Both the position numbers and the translations under genes were made by a program. Positions 51,647 to 59,969 of a stretch of DNA of 64,000 nt are shown in pieces; the stretch's first letter is position 1; every line of letters begins with the position of its first letter. Source of the stretch: Streptomyces ferrugineus (GTDB lineage Bacteria; Actinomycetota; Actinomycetes; Streptomycetales; Streptomycetaceae); NCBI RefSeq assembly GCF_015160855.1, contig NZ_CP063373.1:9585001-9649000 (forward strand), given 5' to 3'. The notes beneath the pieces are model-generated. The model saw only the letters and a program-made list of their open reading frames with translations. It searched no databases and was not told the origin of the DNA.

Positions 51647-52756
51647 TCATCCGGCCCCCAGCGGCGGGGCCGGCTTCCCGCCCGCGTCCAGATAGGCCTG
51701 CGGCGGCTTGAGCCGCTGCCCCGGAAGGCCGCCCTTCTCGTACTTCAGCAGCTTCTTCGCCTTCTCCGGGTCCGTCTCGCCTTCGCCGTACGCCGGGCAG
51801 AGCGGCGCGATGGGGCAGGCGCCGCACGCGGGCTTGCGGGCGTGGCAGATGCGCCGGCCGTGCCAGATCACATGGTGCGACAGATCCGTCCAGTCACTCT
51901 TCGGGAACAGGGCGGCGACCTCGGCCTCGATCTTGTCCGGGTCCGTCTGCTCGGTCCACTGCCAGCGCCGCACCAGCCGCTGGAAGTGCGTGTCCACGGT
52001 GATGCCGGGCCGCCCGAAGGCGTTGCCGAGCACGACGAACGCCGTCTTGCGCCCCACACCGGGCAGCTTCACCAGCTCTTCCAGCCGCCCCGGGACCTCA
52101 CCGCCATGGTTCTCCACCAGCGCCTTGGACAGCCCCATGACCGACTTGGTCTTGGCCCGGAAGAAGCCGCACGGCCGCAGGATCTCCTCGACCTCCTCCG
52201 GATTGGCGCCGGCCAGGTCCTCAGGGGTGGGGTACTTGGCGAACAGCGCCGGGGTCGTCTGGTTGACGCGCAGGTCGGTGGTCTGGGCGGACAGCACGGT
52301 GGCGACCAGGAGCTGGAAGGAGTTGTCGAAGTCCAGCTCCGGATGGGCGTAGGGATAGACCTCGGCGAGCTCGCGGTTGATGCGCCGGGCCCGACGGACA
52401 AGGGCGGTCGACGGCTTGGCGCCGACGGTCCTGACGGTGGAGGCACCCTTCACGGCGGCGGAGGCCTTCGCGGGAGCGACGACGGGCTTCTTGGCGATCG
52501 CCTTCTTGGCGGTGACCTTCTTGGCAGTGGCCTTCTTCGCAGCCGCAGCTTTCTTGCCGCCCGCCGCCTTCTTCGTACCCACGCCCTTCTTCACCGCCTC
52601 TTTCCCGCCACCGGGGGCTGCCCCGCCCGGCGCCTTTTTCGTCGCTTTTGCCGTTTTCCTTCCGCCACCGGGGTCCTGTTCGCCCACAGCGGAATCGCGA
52701 CGTACAACCACCCGCCCAGCCCCCTTGGCCTGTGCTCTCACCGGCGATTTGGACAC
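51647..52756 (-). CDS. nth: Endonuclease III with lysine-rich N-terminal extension
   Basis: A 369-residue DNA glycosylase/AP lyase of base excision repair. The core starts near residue 115 (RRARRINRELAEVYPYAHPELDF), with LLVATVLSAQTTDLRVN, the helix-hairpin-helix LVKLPGVGRKTAFVVLGNAFG carrying the catalytic Lys, VDTHFQRLVRR with the catalytic Asp, and the FeS cluster C-x6-C-x2-C-x5-C (CHARKPACGACPIAPLC). The first 110 residues are a KKA/AKKAT-rich histone H1-like tail, not found in E. coli Nth. It may help binding to DNA; the same style of tail is on TopA in this window. Confidence 0.94.
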   Translation of the reverse strand: MSKSPVRAQAKGAGRVVVRRDSAVGEQDPGGGRKTAKATKKAPGGAAPGGGKEAVKKGVGTKKAAGGKKAAAAKKATAKKVTAKKAIAKKPVVAPAKASAAVKGASTVRTVGAKPSTALVRRARRINRELAEVYPYAHPELDFDNSFQLLVATVLSAQTTDLRVNQTTPALFAKYPTPEDLAGANPEEVEEILRPCGFFRAKTKSVMGLSKALVENHGGEVPGRLEELVKLPGVGRKTAFVVLGNAFGRPGITVDTHFQRLVRRWQWTEQTDPDKIEAEVAALFPKSDWTDLSHHVIWHGRRICHARKPACGACPIAPLCPAYGEGETDPEKAKKLLKYEKGGLPGQRLKPPQAYLDAGGKPAPPLGAG

Positions 52757-52858
52757 CCGGCCAGCCTAGAGCCCGGCACCGACATCCGCCTCGGACCCCG
52801 AAGGTCGGCCCCCAATTGGACCCCTGCCGCTTACCTCGGCACACCTGTGCGGCATCCT

Positions 52859-52872
52859 TGTGACAGATCACA
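52859..52872. promoter_or_regulatory. CRP-like palindrome upstream of crp
   Basis: TGTGACAGATCACA is a perfect 5-base inverted repeat (TGTGA and TCACA) with a 4-base spacer, and contains GTG-N6-CAC. It lies about 90 bases ahead of crp. Classical sites have a 6-base spacer, so it may be weaker or bound differently. Confidence 0.45.
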
Positions 52873-52962
52873 CTGTTTGGACCGTCCGGCAAAATGGGGA
52901 GCACGGTCCCCTGGTACGTGGGGGAGCAAGATCCCCTGAGCAGGTCGACAAGGAGAGAACTC

Positions 52963-53637
52963 GTGGACGACGTTCTGCGGCGCAATCCGCTCTTCGCGGC
53001 TCTCGACGACGAGCAGTCCGCGGAACTGCGCGCCTCCATGAGTGAGGTGACCCTCGCACGTGGCGACTCCCTGTTCCACGAGGGCGACCCGGGTGACCGG
53101 CTCTACGTCGTCACCGAGGGCAAGGTCAAGCTTCACCGCACATCCCCCGACGGCCGCGAGAACATGCTCGCCGTCGTCGGCCCCGGAGAGCTCATCGGCG
53201 AGCTGTCCCTCTTCGACCCGGGCCCGCGCACGGCGACCGCCACCGCGCTGACCGAGGTCAAGCTGCTGGGCCTGGGCCACGGCGACCTCCAGCCCTGGCT
53301 GAACGCCCGCCCCGAGGTGGCCACCGCACTGCTGCGCGCTGTGGCCCGCCGCCTGCGCCGCACCAACGACGCGATGTCCGACCTCGTCTTCTCGGACGTC
53401 CCCGGCCGCGTGGCCCGCGCGCTTCTGGACCTCTCCCGCCGCTTCGGCGTGCAGTCCGAGGAGGGCATCCACGTCGTCCACGACCTCACGCAGGAGGAGC
53501 TGGCCCAGCTCGTCGGCGCGTCCCGCGAAACGGTCAACAAGGCCCTGGCCGACTTCGCCCAGCGCGGCTGGCTGCGCCTGGAGGCCCGCGCGGTGATCCT
53601 GCTGGACGTGGAACGCCTGGCGAAGCGTTCGCGCTAG
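52963..53637 (+). CDS. crp: Cyclic-nucleotide-binding Crp-family regulator
   Basis: A 224-residue Crp/Fnr protein, equal in length to Streptomyces Crp. The nucleotide-binding domain (residues about 15-120) shows GDSLFHEGDPGDRLYVVTEGKVKLH and PGELIGELSLFDPGPRTATATAL, the conserved cAMP pocket with GEL and R. The HTH region is DLTQEELAQLVGASRETVNKALADFAQRGWL. In S. coelicolor Crp controls germination and antibiotic production. GTG 52963 follows AAGGAGAG. A palindrome like its own site lies upstream. Confidence 0.95.
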   Translation: MDDVLRRNPLFAALDDEQSAELRASMSEVTLARGDSLFHEGDPGDRLYVVTEGKVKLHRTSPDGRENMLAVVGPGELIGELSLFDPGPRTATATALTEVKLLGLGHGDLQPWLNARPEVATALLRAVARRLRRTNDAMSDLVFSDVPGRVARALLDLSRRFGVQSEEGIHVVHDLTQEELAQLVGASRETVNKALADFAQRGWLRLEARAVILLDVERLAKRSR

Positions 53638-53650
53638 CCCGACCAAGACA

Positions 53651-53682
53651 CCGGGCCCTGCCTTCTACGAGGCGGGGCCCCG
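53651..53682 (+). terminator. Imperfect hairpin terminator after crp
   Basis: CCGGGCCCTGCC and GGCGGGGCCCCG pair with about two mismatches, 14 bases past the crp stop. The remaining gap to 53972 is Pro/Arg-rich low-complexity DNA with no supported gene. Confidence 0.65.
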
Positions 53683-53972
53683 TCGTAGTCCCCCCCAAGG
53701 ACCCGCAGCCGCGTACGGCGGGAAGGGGACGTGGCGGGGGGTGTCCGCCCGCAGTGGCCGGCGTCAAGAAACGCTCAGCACCCTGCCCAAGGCCAGCCGC
53801 CGGTCCGAGGACGGACACCCCCGCCACGGCCCCGACCCACAAAACACCCGCAGGCGCTACGCGCACCCCCACACACCCCGCAGCGGCGCCGCAGGCATCA
53901 ACACGCACCCCCACCAGCCACGCCCCAAGACCACCCCTCGAACATCCGCCCACCAAGAGATAGCCTCCGCCC

Positions 53973-54842
53973 ATGGCAAACGGGCAGTGGTACCCACGGG
54001 AGTGGCCGGACCGCATCCGCGCACTCGCGGAAGGAACCCTCACCCCCGTCGCCCCGAAACGGGCGGCCACCGTCATGCTGCTCAAGGACGCCGACACCGG
54101 CGGCCCCGCCGTACACATGCTGCGCCGCCGCAGCTCGATGGCCTTCGCCGGCGGGGCGTACGCCTACCCCGGCGGCGGCGTCGACCCGCGCGACGAGCAG
54201 CCCATCCGCTGGGCAGGCCCCACGCGCGCGTGGTGGGCGCAGCGCCTCGGCGTCGAGGAGGCCACGGCCCAGGCGATCGTGTGCGCCGCCGTACGGGAGA
54301 CGTACGAGGAGGCGGGCGTCCTGCTCGCCGGCCCCACCGACGATTCCGTAGTGGGCGACACCACGGGCGACGACTGGGAGGCGGACCGCGCCGCATTGGT
54401 CGCCCGCGACGTGTCGTTCGCCGAGTTCCTCGACCGCCGAGGTCTGGCCCTCCGCTCCGACCTGCTGGGCGCCTGGACCCGCTGGATCACCCCGGAGTTC
54501 GAGCCCCGCCGCTACGACACCTGGTTCTTCGTCGCCGCCCTCCCGGAGGGCCAGCGCACCCGCAACGCCTCCACAGAGGCCGACCGCACGGTATGGATCC
54601 GCCCCACGGACGCCGCCGCCTCGTACGACGAGGGCGAGCTGCTGATGATGCCGCCCACCATCGCGACACTGCGCCAGCTGACGCCGTACGACAGCGCCGC
54701 CCAGGCCCTCGCCGCCGCCCCGACCCGGAACCTCACGCCCGTCCTGGCGCAGGCCCGCCTCGAGGACGGCGAGATCGTGCTCACCTGGCCCGGCCACGAC
54801 GAGTTCACCAAGCACATCCCGACCGGCGGAACCCCCACATGA
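53973..54842 (+). CDS. NUDIX hydrolase, NUDT19-like
   Basis: A 289-residue protein. VMLLKDADTGGPAVHMLRRRSSMAFAGGAYAYPGGGVDPRD, then the Nudix box AIVCAAVRETYEEAGVLL after a long insert, with RETYEEAG holding the metal-binding glutamates. The architecture (PGGxVD, insert, RExxEEAG, then a helical C-terminal half with YDTWFFVAALP) resembles NUDT19/RP2p-type proteins that cleave CoA derivatives. Substrate unproved. The stop overlaps a 21-codon frame leading to the next hydrolase. Confidence 0.88.
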   Translation: MANGQWYPREWPDRIRALAEGTLTPVAPKRAATVMLLKDADTGGPAVHMLRRRSSMAFAGGAYAYPGGGVDPRDEQPIRWAGPTRAWWAQRLGVEEATAQAIVCAAVRETYEEAGVLLAGPTDDSVVGDTTGDDWEADRAALVARDVSFAEFLDRRGLALRSDLLGAWTRWITPEFEPRRYDTWFFVAALPEGQRTRNASTEADRTVWIRPTDAAASYDEGELLMMPPTIATLRQLTPYDSAAQALAAAPTRNLTPVLAQARLEDGEIVLTWPGHDEFTKHIPTGGTPT

Positions 54843-54904
54843 CCGCACCCGCAGCACCCGCACCCGCACCAGTGCCCGCACCCTCGGAAGGCCCCCACGC
54901 ATGA
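54839..54904 (+). CDS. 21-codon translated-spacer micro-ORF
   Basis: ATG 54839 overlaps the NUDIX stop by ATGA, and its own stop overlaps the next start by ATGA. The peptide is MTAPAAPAPAPVPA followed by seven more residues: Pro/Ala-only in character, without a fold. Because both junctions have the same 4-base overlap, ribosomes could pass from the NUDIX frame through it to the metallo-hydrolase. A coupling role is more likely than a peptide function. Confidence 0.5.
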   Translation: MTAPAAPAPAPVPAPSEGPHA

Positions 54905-55731
54905 CGGACGCAGCAGCCCTCCCCGGCCAGCCGCGAGGCGGGGTCCTCACCGGCCCCGCCACCCCCCGCGCCGTCAACGTCCTGGCCCCCAACCCCTCCG
55001 CGATGACCCTGGACGGCACCAACACCTGGATCGTCTCCGAGCCGGACTCCGACCTGGCCGTCGTCATCGACCCGGGCCCCCGGGACGAGGGTCATCTGCG
55101 CAACGTCGTCGCCATGGCCGAGAAGTCCGGCAAGCGCGTCGCCCTGACCCTGCTCACCCACGGCCACCCCGACCACGCCGAGGGCGCCGCACGCTTCGCC
55201 GAGCTGACCGGCACGCGCGTGCGTGCCCTCGACCCGGCGCTGCGGCTCGGCGACGAGGGGCTCGGCGCCGGGGACGTGGTCACCGTCGGCGGCCTGGAGC
55301 TGCGCGTCGTACCGACGCCCGGGCACACCGCCGACTCCCTCTCCTTCCACCTCCCGGCCGACCGCGCCGTCCTGACCGGCGACACGATCCTGGGCCGCGG
55401 CACGACCGTCGTGGCACACCCCGACGGCCGCCTCGGCGACTATCTGGACTCGCTGCGGCGCCTGCGGTCCCTCACGGTCGACGACGGCGTGCACACGGTC
55501 CTCCCGGGCCACGGCCCCGTCCTGGAGGACGCCCAGGGCGCCGTCGAGTTCTACCTCGCCCATCGCGCCCACCGCCTCGCCCAGGTGGAGACGGCGGTCG
55601 AGGACGGCCACGGCACCCCGGCCGAGGTCGTCGCCCATGTGTACGCGGACGTGGACCGCTCCTTGTGGCCGGCGGCCGAGCTGTCGGTACGGGCGCAGAT
55701 GGACTACCTGGAGGAGCACGGGCTCATCTAG
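54901..55731 (+). CDS. Metallo-beta-lactamase-fold hydrolase, LACTB2/endoribonuclease-like
   Basis: A 276-residue MBL-fold enzyme. TLLTHGHPDHAEGAARF gives the metal-binding HxHxDH motif, VPTPGHTADSLSFHLP the next His, VLTGDTILGRGTTVV the bridging Asp, and VLPGHGPVLE the last His. NPSAMTLDGTNTWIV near the start is conserved among LACTB2-type hydrolases. The C-terminal helical domain (VVAHVYADVDRSLWPAAELSVRAQMDYL) is the winged-helix-like part also seen in that family. Convergent overlap of 4 bases with the nucleotidyltransferase gene. Confidence 0.9.
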   Translation: MTDAAALPGQPRGGVLTGPATPRAVNVLAPNPSAMTLDGTNTWIVSEPDSDLAVVIDPGPRDEGHLRNVVAMAEKSGKRVALTLLTHGHPDHAEGAARFAELTGTRVRALDPALRLGDEGLGAGDVVTVGGLELRVVPTPGHTADSLSFHLPADRAVLTGDTILGRGTTVVAHPDGRLGDYLDSLRRLRSLTVDDGVHTVLPGHGPVLEDAQGAVEFYLAHRAHRLAQVETAVEDGHGTPAEVVAHVYADVDRSLWPAAELSVRAQMDYLEEHGLI

Positions 55732-56573
55732 CCCGGCCGATCGGGGCGCGGTGCCTTGATGCCGTGCACGCGCGCGTACTCCGCGGCGAGCCAGGGACCG
55801 AGGTCGTCGACGTACGAGCGGAGCACACCGGCGTCCCCGACCGGCTCGTACCCGAGCACCGCCGCCGCCCGCATCTGCCGGGCCCGCTCGGGGTAGTACG
55901 TGCCGAAGGCCTCGGCCATGTCGGTCAGATCGCTGGTCCAGCCGTTCCAGCGGGGCATGACGAGCGTGAAGCCGGTACGGACGAGACGCCGGGACATGAG
56001 CCGCACGAGCCGCCGCCGCACCCGGTCCGCGTCGTCGGCGGCGTCGGCGTCGGTGTCGGCGATGCGGGTGCGCCAGCGGGGCAGCAGCAGGGCGAGATCC
56101 CCGTTGGTCTCGCGGGCGAGCAGTGAGTCGGGACGATAGCGCGGCAGGTGCCCGGCCAGGTCCTCGCCGAGCAGCGGCGTGCACAGACAGGCGACGAACC
56201 ATCCCAGGTCGTGCCGCTCCAGCTCGCTCAGCACGCGCGCCCGGCTCTCCAACAGGGTCCCGGCCCCGTCGATCTCCCGGAACTCCCTGTCCAGCGCCGC
56301 ATCGAGCGCGCGGGCCTGCGCCCGGTCCCCGGCGCCGGGCTCCTCGTGCAGGACGACCAGCAGATCCAGGTCGCTGCGCCCCACGCGCGCAGTGCCGCGA
56401 GGGATCGACCCGTACAGGTAGGCGCTGTGCAGCCGCGCCCCGAACACCGCCGGCAGACGCTCCCGCGCAGCGGCGACGATGTGCCGGAAGCCATACGGGA
56501 CAAGCCCGAGGGAGCCTTCGCGCGCGATGTACCCCTGGGCGTCGAGTCCTCGGCCCTGAACGGTTTCGACCAT
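55728..56573 (-). CDS. Nucleotidyltransferase-domain protein
   Basis: A 281-residue protein with a polymerase beta-type nucleotidyltransferase motif: SAYLYGSIPRGTARVGRSDLDLLVVLHEEP holds GSxxRG and two of the metal-binding aspartates (SDLDLL). The C-terminal half is helical (VRRRLVRLMSRRLVRTGFTLV and AEAFGTYYPERARQMRAA), like aminoglycoside nucleotidyltransferases and MNT toxins/antitoxins. The acceptor is unknown. ATG 56573 is preferred to a longer frame to 56684. Confidence 0.8.
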   Translation of the reverse strand: MVETVQGRGLDAQGYIAREGSLGLVPYGFRHIVAAARERLPAVFGARLHSAYLYGSIPRGTARVGRSDLDLLVVLHEEPGAGDRAQARALDAALDREFREIDGAGTLLESRARVLSELERHDLGWFVACLCTPLLGEDLAGHLPRYRPDSLLARETNGDLALLLPRWRTRIADTDADAADDADRVRRRLVRLMSRRLVRTGFTLVMPRWNGWTSDLTDMAEAFGTYYPERARQMRAAAVLGYEPVGDAGVLRSYVDDLGPWLAAEYARVHGIKAPRPDRPG

Positions 56574-56697
56574 GGGGCCACTGTGCCCCGCCGGAAGGCC
56601 GCGGGGCCGCCCGTTTTCGGCACGGCAGCGGGCATGACGCCGCCGCTGTTCGGCCTGCCCGGGGCAGGTCCCCGGACAGACCACAGCCGCCGAAGGC

Positions 56698-57165
56698 CTA
56701 CGCCTCCGTCAGCTCCACCTGGACCTCGACCTCGACCGGCGCGTCCAGCGGAAGCACGGCCACGCCGACCGCGCTGCGCGCGTGCACGCCCTTGTCGCCG
56801 AGCACCTCGGCGAACAACTCGCTCGCGCCGTTGATGACGCCGGGCTGACCCGTGAAGTCGGAAGCCGACGCCACGAAGCCCACGACCTTCACGATGCGCG
56901 CGACGCGGTCCAGGTCGCCGGCCACCGACTTCACGGCCGCGAGGGCGTTCAGGGCGCAGACACGGGCGAGGTCCTTCGCCTCCTCGGCGGTGACCTCCGC
57001 GCCCACCTTGCCGGTGACCGGAAGCTTGCCCTCCACCATGGGGAGCTGGCCCGCGGTGTAGACGTACACGCCGGACCGGACCGCCGGCTGGTACGCGGCG
57101 AGCGGCGGCACGACCTCCGGAAGCCTCAGACCCAGCTCGGCGAGTTTCGACTCGACCGCGCTCAT
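56698..57165 (-). CDS. RidA-family (YjgF/UK114) protein
   Basis: A 155-residue protein of the RidA superfamily: AYQPAVRSGVYVYTAGQLPMVEGKLPVTGKVG, then CALNALAAVKSVAGDLDRVARIVKVVGFVAS, and a C-terminal VGVAVLPLDAPVEVEVQVEL. True imine deaminases end in an R-x-PxxxxVE segment; here the Arg of that segment is not at the usual place (SAVGVAVLPLDAPVEVE), so it may be a non-deaminase member. ATG 57165 overlaps the DUF4177 stop by 4 bases; GGAGAGG lies upstream. Confidence 0.88.
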   Translation of the reverse strand: MSAVESKLAELGLRLPEVVPPLAAYQPAVRSGVYVYTAGQLPMVEGKLPVTGKVGAEVTAEEAKDLARVCALNALAAVKSVAGDLDRVARIVKVVGFVASASDFTGQPGVINGASELFAEVLGDKGVHARSAVGVAVLPLDAPVEVEVQVELTEA

Positions 57166-57323
57166 GCCTGCCTCTCCCGCTTCAGGTAGGCCACGAGCTG
57201 CTCGGGGTTGTTCGGCCCGGGCACGACCTGGACGAGCTCCCAGCCGTCCTCGCCCCAGGTGTCCAGAATCTGCTTCGTGGCATGGACGAGCAGCGGCACG
57301 GTTGCGTATTCCCACTTGGTCAT
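57162..57323 (-). CDS. DUF4177 small protein
   Basis: A 53-residue protein: MTKWEYATVPLLVHATK and WGEDGWELVQVVPGP, the DUF4177 pattern of an aromatic N terminus and GWELVxV. A single beta-rich domain with no known function. Its stop overlaps the RidA start (ATGA), so they form an operon. It is divergent from the ArsA-like gene with 105 bases between. Confidence 0.88.
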   Translation of the reverse strand: MTKWEYATVPLLVHATKQILDTWGEDGWELVQVVPGPNNPEQLVAYLKRERQA

Positions 57324-57428
57324 GTGGCCGACTTTATCCGTTGCCCGCAAGGGCGACGCGGCCGACCGGCGGCAGGTTATCCACAGGCCGCCGCGTGGCT
57401 CGCGCACCGACTGGTTAGGCTCGAAGAC

Positions 57429-58406
57429 GTGAGCAGGCTCCAGGTCGTCAGCGGCAAGGGCGGGACCGGAAAGACCACGGTCGCCGCCGCGCTCGCGCTC
57501 GCCCTCGCCACCGAGGGGAAGCGGACGCTTCTCGTCGAGGTCGAGGGCAGGCAGGGCATCGCGCAGCTCTTCGAGACAGAGGCGCTGCCCTATGAGGAGC
57601 GGAAGATCGCCGTCGCTCCTGGGGGCGGGGAGGTGTACGCCCTCGCCATAGACCCCGAACTGGCCCTTCTGGACTACCTCCAGATGTTCTACAAGATGGG
57701 CGGTGCGGGCCGGGCCCTGAAGAAGCTCGGCGCGATCGACTTCGCCACCACCATCGCGCCGGGGCTGAGAGACGTCCTTCTCACCGGCAAGGCGTGCGAG
57801 GCGGTGCGCCGCAAGGACAAGGCCGGGCGGTTCGTCTACGACTGTGTCGTCATGGACGCGCCGCCCACCGGGCGCATCACCCGCTTCCTGAACGTCAACG
57901 ACGAGGTGGCGGGGCTCGCCAGGATCGGGCCGATACACAATCAGGCGCAGGCCGTGATGCGGGTGCTGAAGTCGGCGGAGACGGCCGTGCACCTGGTGAC
58001 GCTCCTCGAGGAGATGCCCGTCCAGGAGACCGCGGACGGGATCGCCGAGCTGCGCGCGGCGCGGCTGCCGGTCGGGCGGATCATCGTGAACATGGTGCGG
58101 CCCGAGGTGTTGGACGCGACCGACCTGGAACTCGTACGGAGCGTCCCGCGCGCGGCCCTCGCCAAGTCGCTGTCCTCGGCCGGGCTCGGCGGGGCACGGC
58201 GCGGCGGGAACGCCGAGCGGCTGGTGGACCCGCTGCTGGCGCAGGCCGACGAGTACGCCGAGCGGCACGCGCTGGAGCACGAGCAGCGGGCGGTCCTGGA
58301 CGAGTTGGGGCTGCCGGTGCACGAACTGCCGCTGCTCGCCGAGGGCATGGACCTGGCGGGCCTGTACGAACTCGCGGGCGAGCTGCGGGAACAGGGCCTG
58401 TCATGA
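57429..58406 (+). CDS. ArsA/Get3-like P-loop ATPase, first copy
   Basis: A 325-residue SIMIBI ATPase. RLQVVSGKGGTGKTTVAAALALALA is the deviant Walker A with signature lysine (KGGTGKT), TLLVEVEGRQGIAQLF the A' box (Val-Glu in place of the usual Asp), and DCVVMDAPPTGRITRFLN the switch II region DAPPTG. In this superfamily such pairs handle membrane proteins or metal ions. The gene is adjacent to a second related ATPase and to wblA, a conserved actinobacterial order. GTG 57429 has no clear ribosome binding site and TAGGCT lies 12 bases upstream, so it may be leaderless. Confidence 0.9.
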   Translation: MSRLQVVSGKGGTGKTTVAAALALALATEGKRTLLVEVEGRQGIAQLFETEALPYEERKIAVAPGGGEVYALAIDPELALLDYLQMFYKMGGAGRALKKLGAIDFATTIAPGLRDVLLTGKACEAVRRKDKAGRFVYDCVVMDAPPTGRITRFLNVNDEVAGLARIGPIHNQAQAVMRVLKSAETAVHLVTLLEEMPVQETADGIAELRAARLPVGRIIVNMVRPEVLDATDLELVRSVPRAALAKSLSSAGLGGARRGGNAERLVDPLLAQADEYAERHALEHEQRAVLDELGLPVHELPLLAEGMDLAGLYELAGELREQGLS

Positions 58407-58483
58407 GTCCGTTCACTAGTCGGGAGCCGTACGCGACACGTCCGGAGCCTTACGCGGTACGTCGGAAGCAGGGGATGTCATGA
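58403..58483 (+). CDS. 26-codon translated-spacer micro-ORF between two ATPases
   Basis: ATG 58403 overlaps the first ATPase stop and its own stop overlaps the start of the second ATPase, each by ATGA. The peptide begins MSPFTSREPYATRPEPYAVR: two imperfect copies of EPYAxR encoded by a 21-base tandem repeat. Both ATG regions share GTCATGAGTCCG, so the micro-ORF looks like a duplication of the start region. Coupling of translation is a likely role. Confidence 0.5.
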   Translation: MSPFTSREPYATRPEPYAVRRKQGMS

Positions 58484-59913
58484 GTCCGGAACCGGCCCAC
58501 GCACACGACGCCGCGCGCCAGCCGCACCACCCCGCGCACCCCCCGCACCTGTCCCCCGCGCGCGCCCTCGACCTCGACCCGCTGCTCGACGACCCGAAGA
58601 CCCGCATCGTGGTGTGCTGCGGCTCGGGCGGCGTCGGCAAGACCACCACCGCGGCGGCGCTGGGCCTGCGGGCCGCCGAGCGCGGGCGCAAGGTGGTCGT
58701 GCTGACCATCGACCCGGCCCGCCGGCTCGCCCAGTCCATGGGCATCGACTCCCTCGACAACACCCCGCGCCGGGTGAAGGGCGTCGAGGGCGAGGGCGAG
58801 CTGCACGCGATGATGCTCGACATGAAGCGCACCTTCGACGAGATCGTCGAGGCGCACGCGGACCCCGAGCGGGCCGCCGCGATCCTGGGCAACCCCTTCT
58901 ACCAGTCCCTCTCGGCGGGCTTCGCGGGCACGCAGGAGTACATGGCGATGGAGAAGCTGGGCCAGCTGCGGGCCCGGGACGAGTGGGACCTCATCGTCGT
59001 GGACACCCCGCCGTCGCGCTCGGCGCTGGACTTCCTGGACGCGCCCAAGCGGCTCGGGTCCTTCCTCGACGGCAAGCTGATCCGGGTCCTGCTGGCCCCG
59101 GCGAAGGTCGGCGGGCGCGCGGGGATGAAGTTCCTGAACGTCGGCATGTCGATGATGACGGGGGCGCTCGGCAAGCTGCTGGGCGGGCAGCTGCTGAAGG
59201 ACGTACAGACCTTCGTCGCCGCCATGGACTCGATGTTCGGCGGCTTCCGCACGCGCGCGGACGCCACGTACAAGCTGCTTCAGGCGCCCGGGACAGCGTT
59301 CCTGGTGGTGGCGGCGCCGGAGCGGGACGCGCTGCGGGAGGCCGCGTACTTCGTGGAGCGGCTGGCCGCCGAGGACATGCCGCTGGCGGGTCTGGTGCTC
59401 AACCGGGTCCACGGCAGCGGCGCCGACCGGCTGTCGGCCGAGCGGGCGCTCGCCGCCGCGGAAAATCTTGAAGAGCCCCGCATTGTCGATCAGGAGGGCG
59501 GGAAAGCTGGACTTCGTAACTCCCCCGACACGTACGACAGTTCAGATTCGGCCGCTTCCGAGGCATCGGCTCCCGACGCAGGCTCCCCCGCCGCGGACAT
59601 GGAGCGAACCGCAGCCACGGACGAGCCGTCAACCACGGACGAGCCGTCGCCCGCCGACCCACAGCCCGTCGCGGCGCATGTGGAGCGGTCCGTCGACCAA
59701 CTCACCGCAGGCCTGCTGAGGCTGCACTCCGAGCGTATGCAGCTGCTCTCCCGCGAGCAGCGCACGCGTGACCGCTTCACCGCGCTCCACCCCGAGGTGG
59801 CGGTGACCGAAGTGGCCGCGCTGCCCGGCGACGTACATGACCTCGTGGGGCTGCGGGACATCGGAAACCGGCTCGCGGCCCGTCGGCCTGAGCTGCCCGA
59901 TCCCGGGGCGTGA
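58480..59913 (+). CDS. ArsA/Get3-like P-loop ATPase, second copy, with long linker
   Basis: A 477-residue ATPase. IVVCCGSGGVGKTTTAAALGLRAAE is Walker A, but the signature lysine is replaced by Ser (GSGGVGK). VVVLTIDPARRLAQSMG is the A' box, DLIVVDTPPSRSALDFLDAP the switch II region and AAPERDALREAAYFVERL a segment shared with ArsA. Between residues about 335 and 405 is an acidic, Ser/Thr/Pro linker in lower-GC DNA. The C-terminal 80 residues are helical. The partner substrate is unknown. Confidence 0.88.
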   Translation: MSPEPAHAHDAARQPHHPAHPPHLSPARALDLDPLLDDPKTRIVVCCGSGGVGKTTTAAALGLRAAERGRKVVVLTIDPARRLAQSMGIDSLDNTPRRVKGVEGEGELHAMMLDMKRTFDEIVEAHADPERAAAILGNPFYQSLSAGFAGTQEYMAMEKLGQLRARDEWDLIVVDTPPSRSALDFLDAPKRLGSFLDGKLIRVLLAPAKVGGRAGMKFLNVGMSMMTGALGKLLGGQLLKDVQTFVAAMDSMFGGFRTRADATYKLLQAPGTAFLVVAAPERDALREAAYFVERLAAEDMPLAGLVLNRVHGSGADRLSAERALAAAENLEEPRIVDQEGGKAGLRNSPDTYDSSDSAASEASAPDAGSPAADMERTAATDEPSTTDEPSPADPQPVAAHVERSVDQLTAGLLRLHSERMQLLSREQRTRDRFTALHPEVAVTEVAALPGDVHDLVGLRDIGNRLAARRPELPDPGA

Positions 59914-59969
59914 TACCGCGGTCGGCTCCTGAGGGAGGCCTCGTGGCCCCCTGTCCGAGGGGTGGCCCC

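Noticed and set aside
53754..53963. A 69-codon Pro/Thr/Arg-rich frame after crp
   Set aside because: Low-complexity composition of a GC-rich gap; other frames there look the same.
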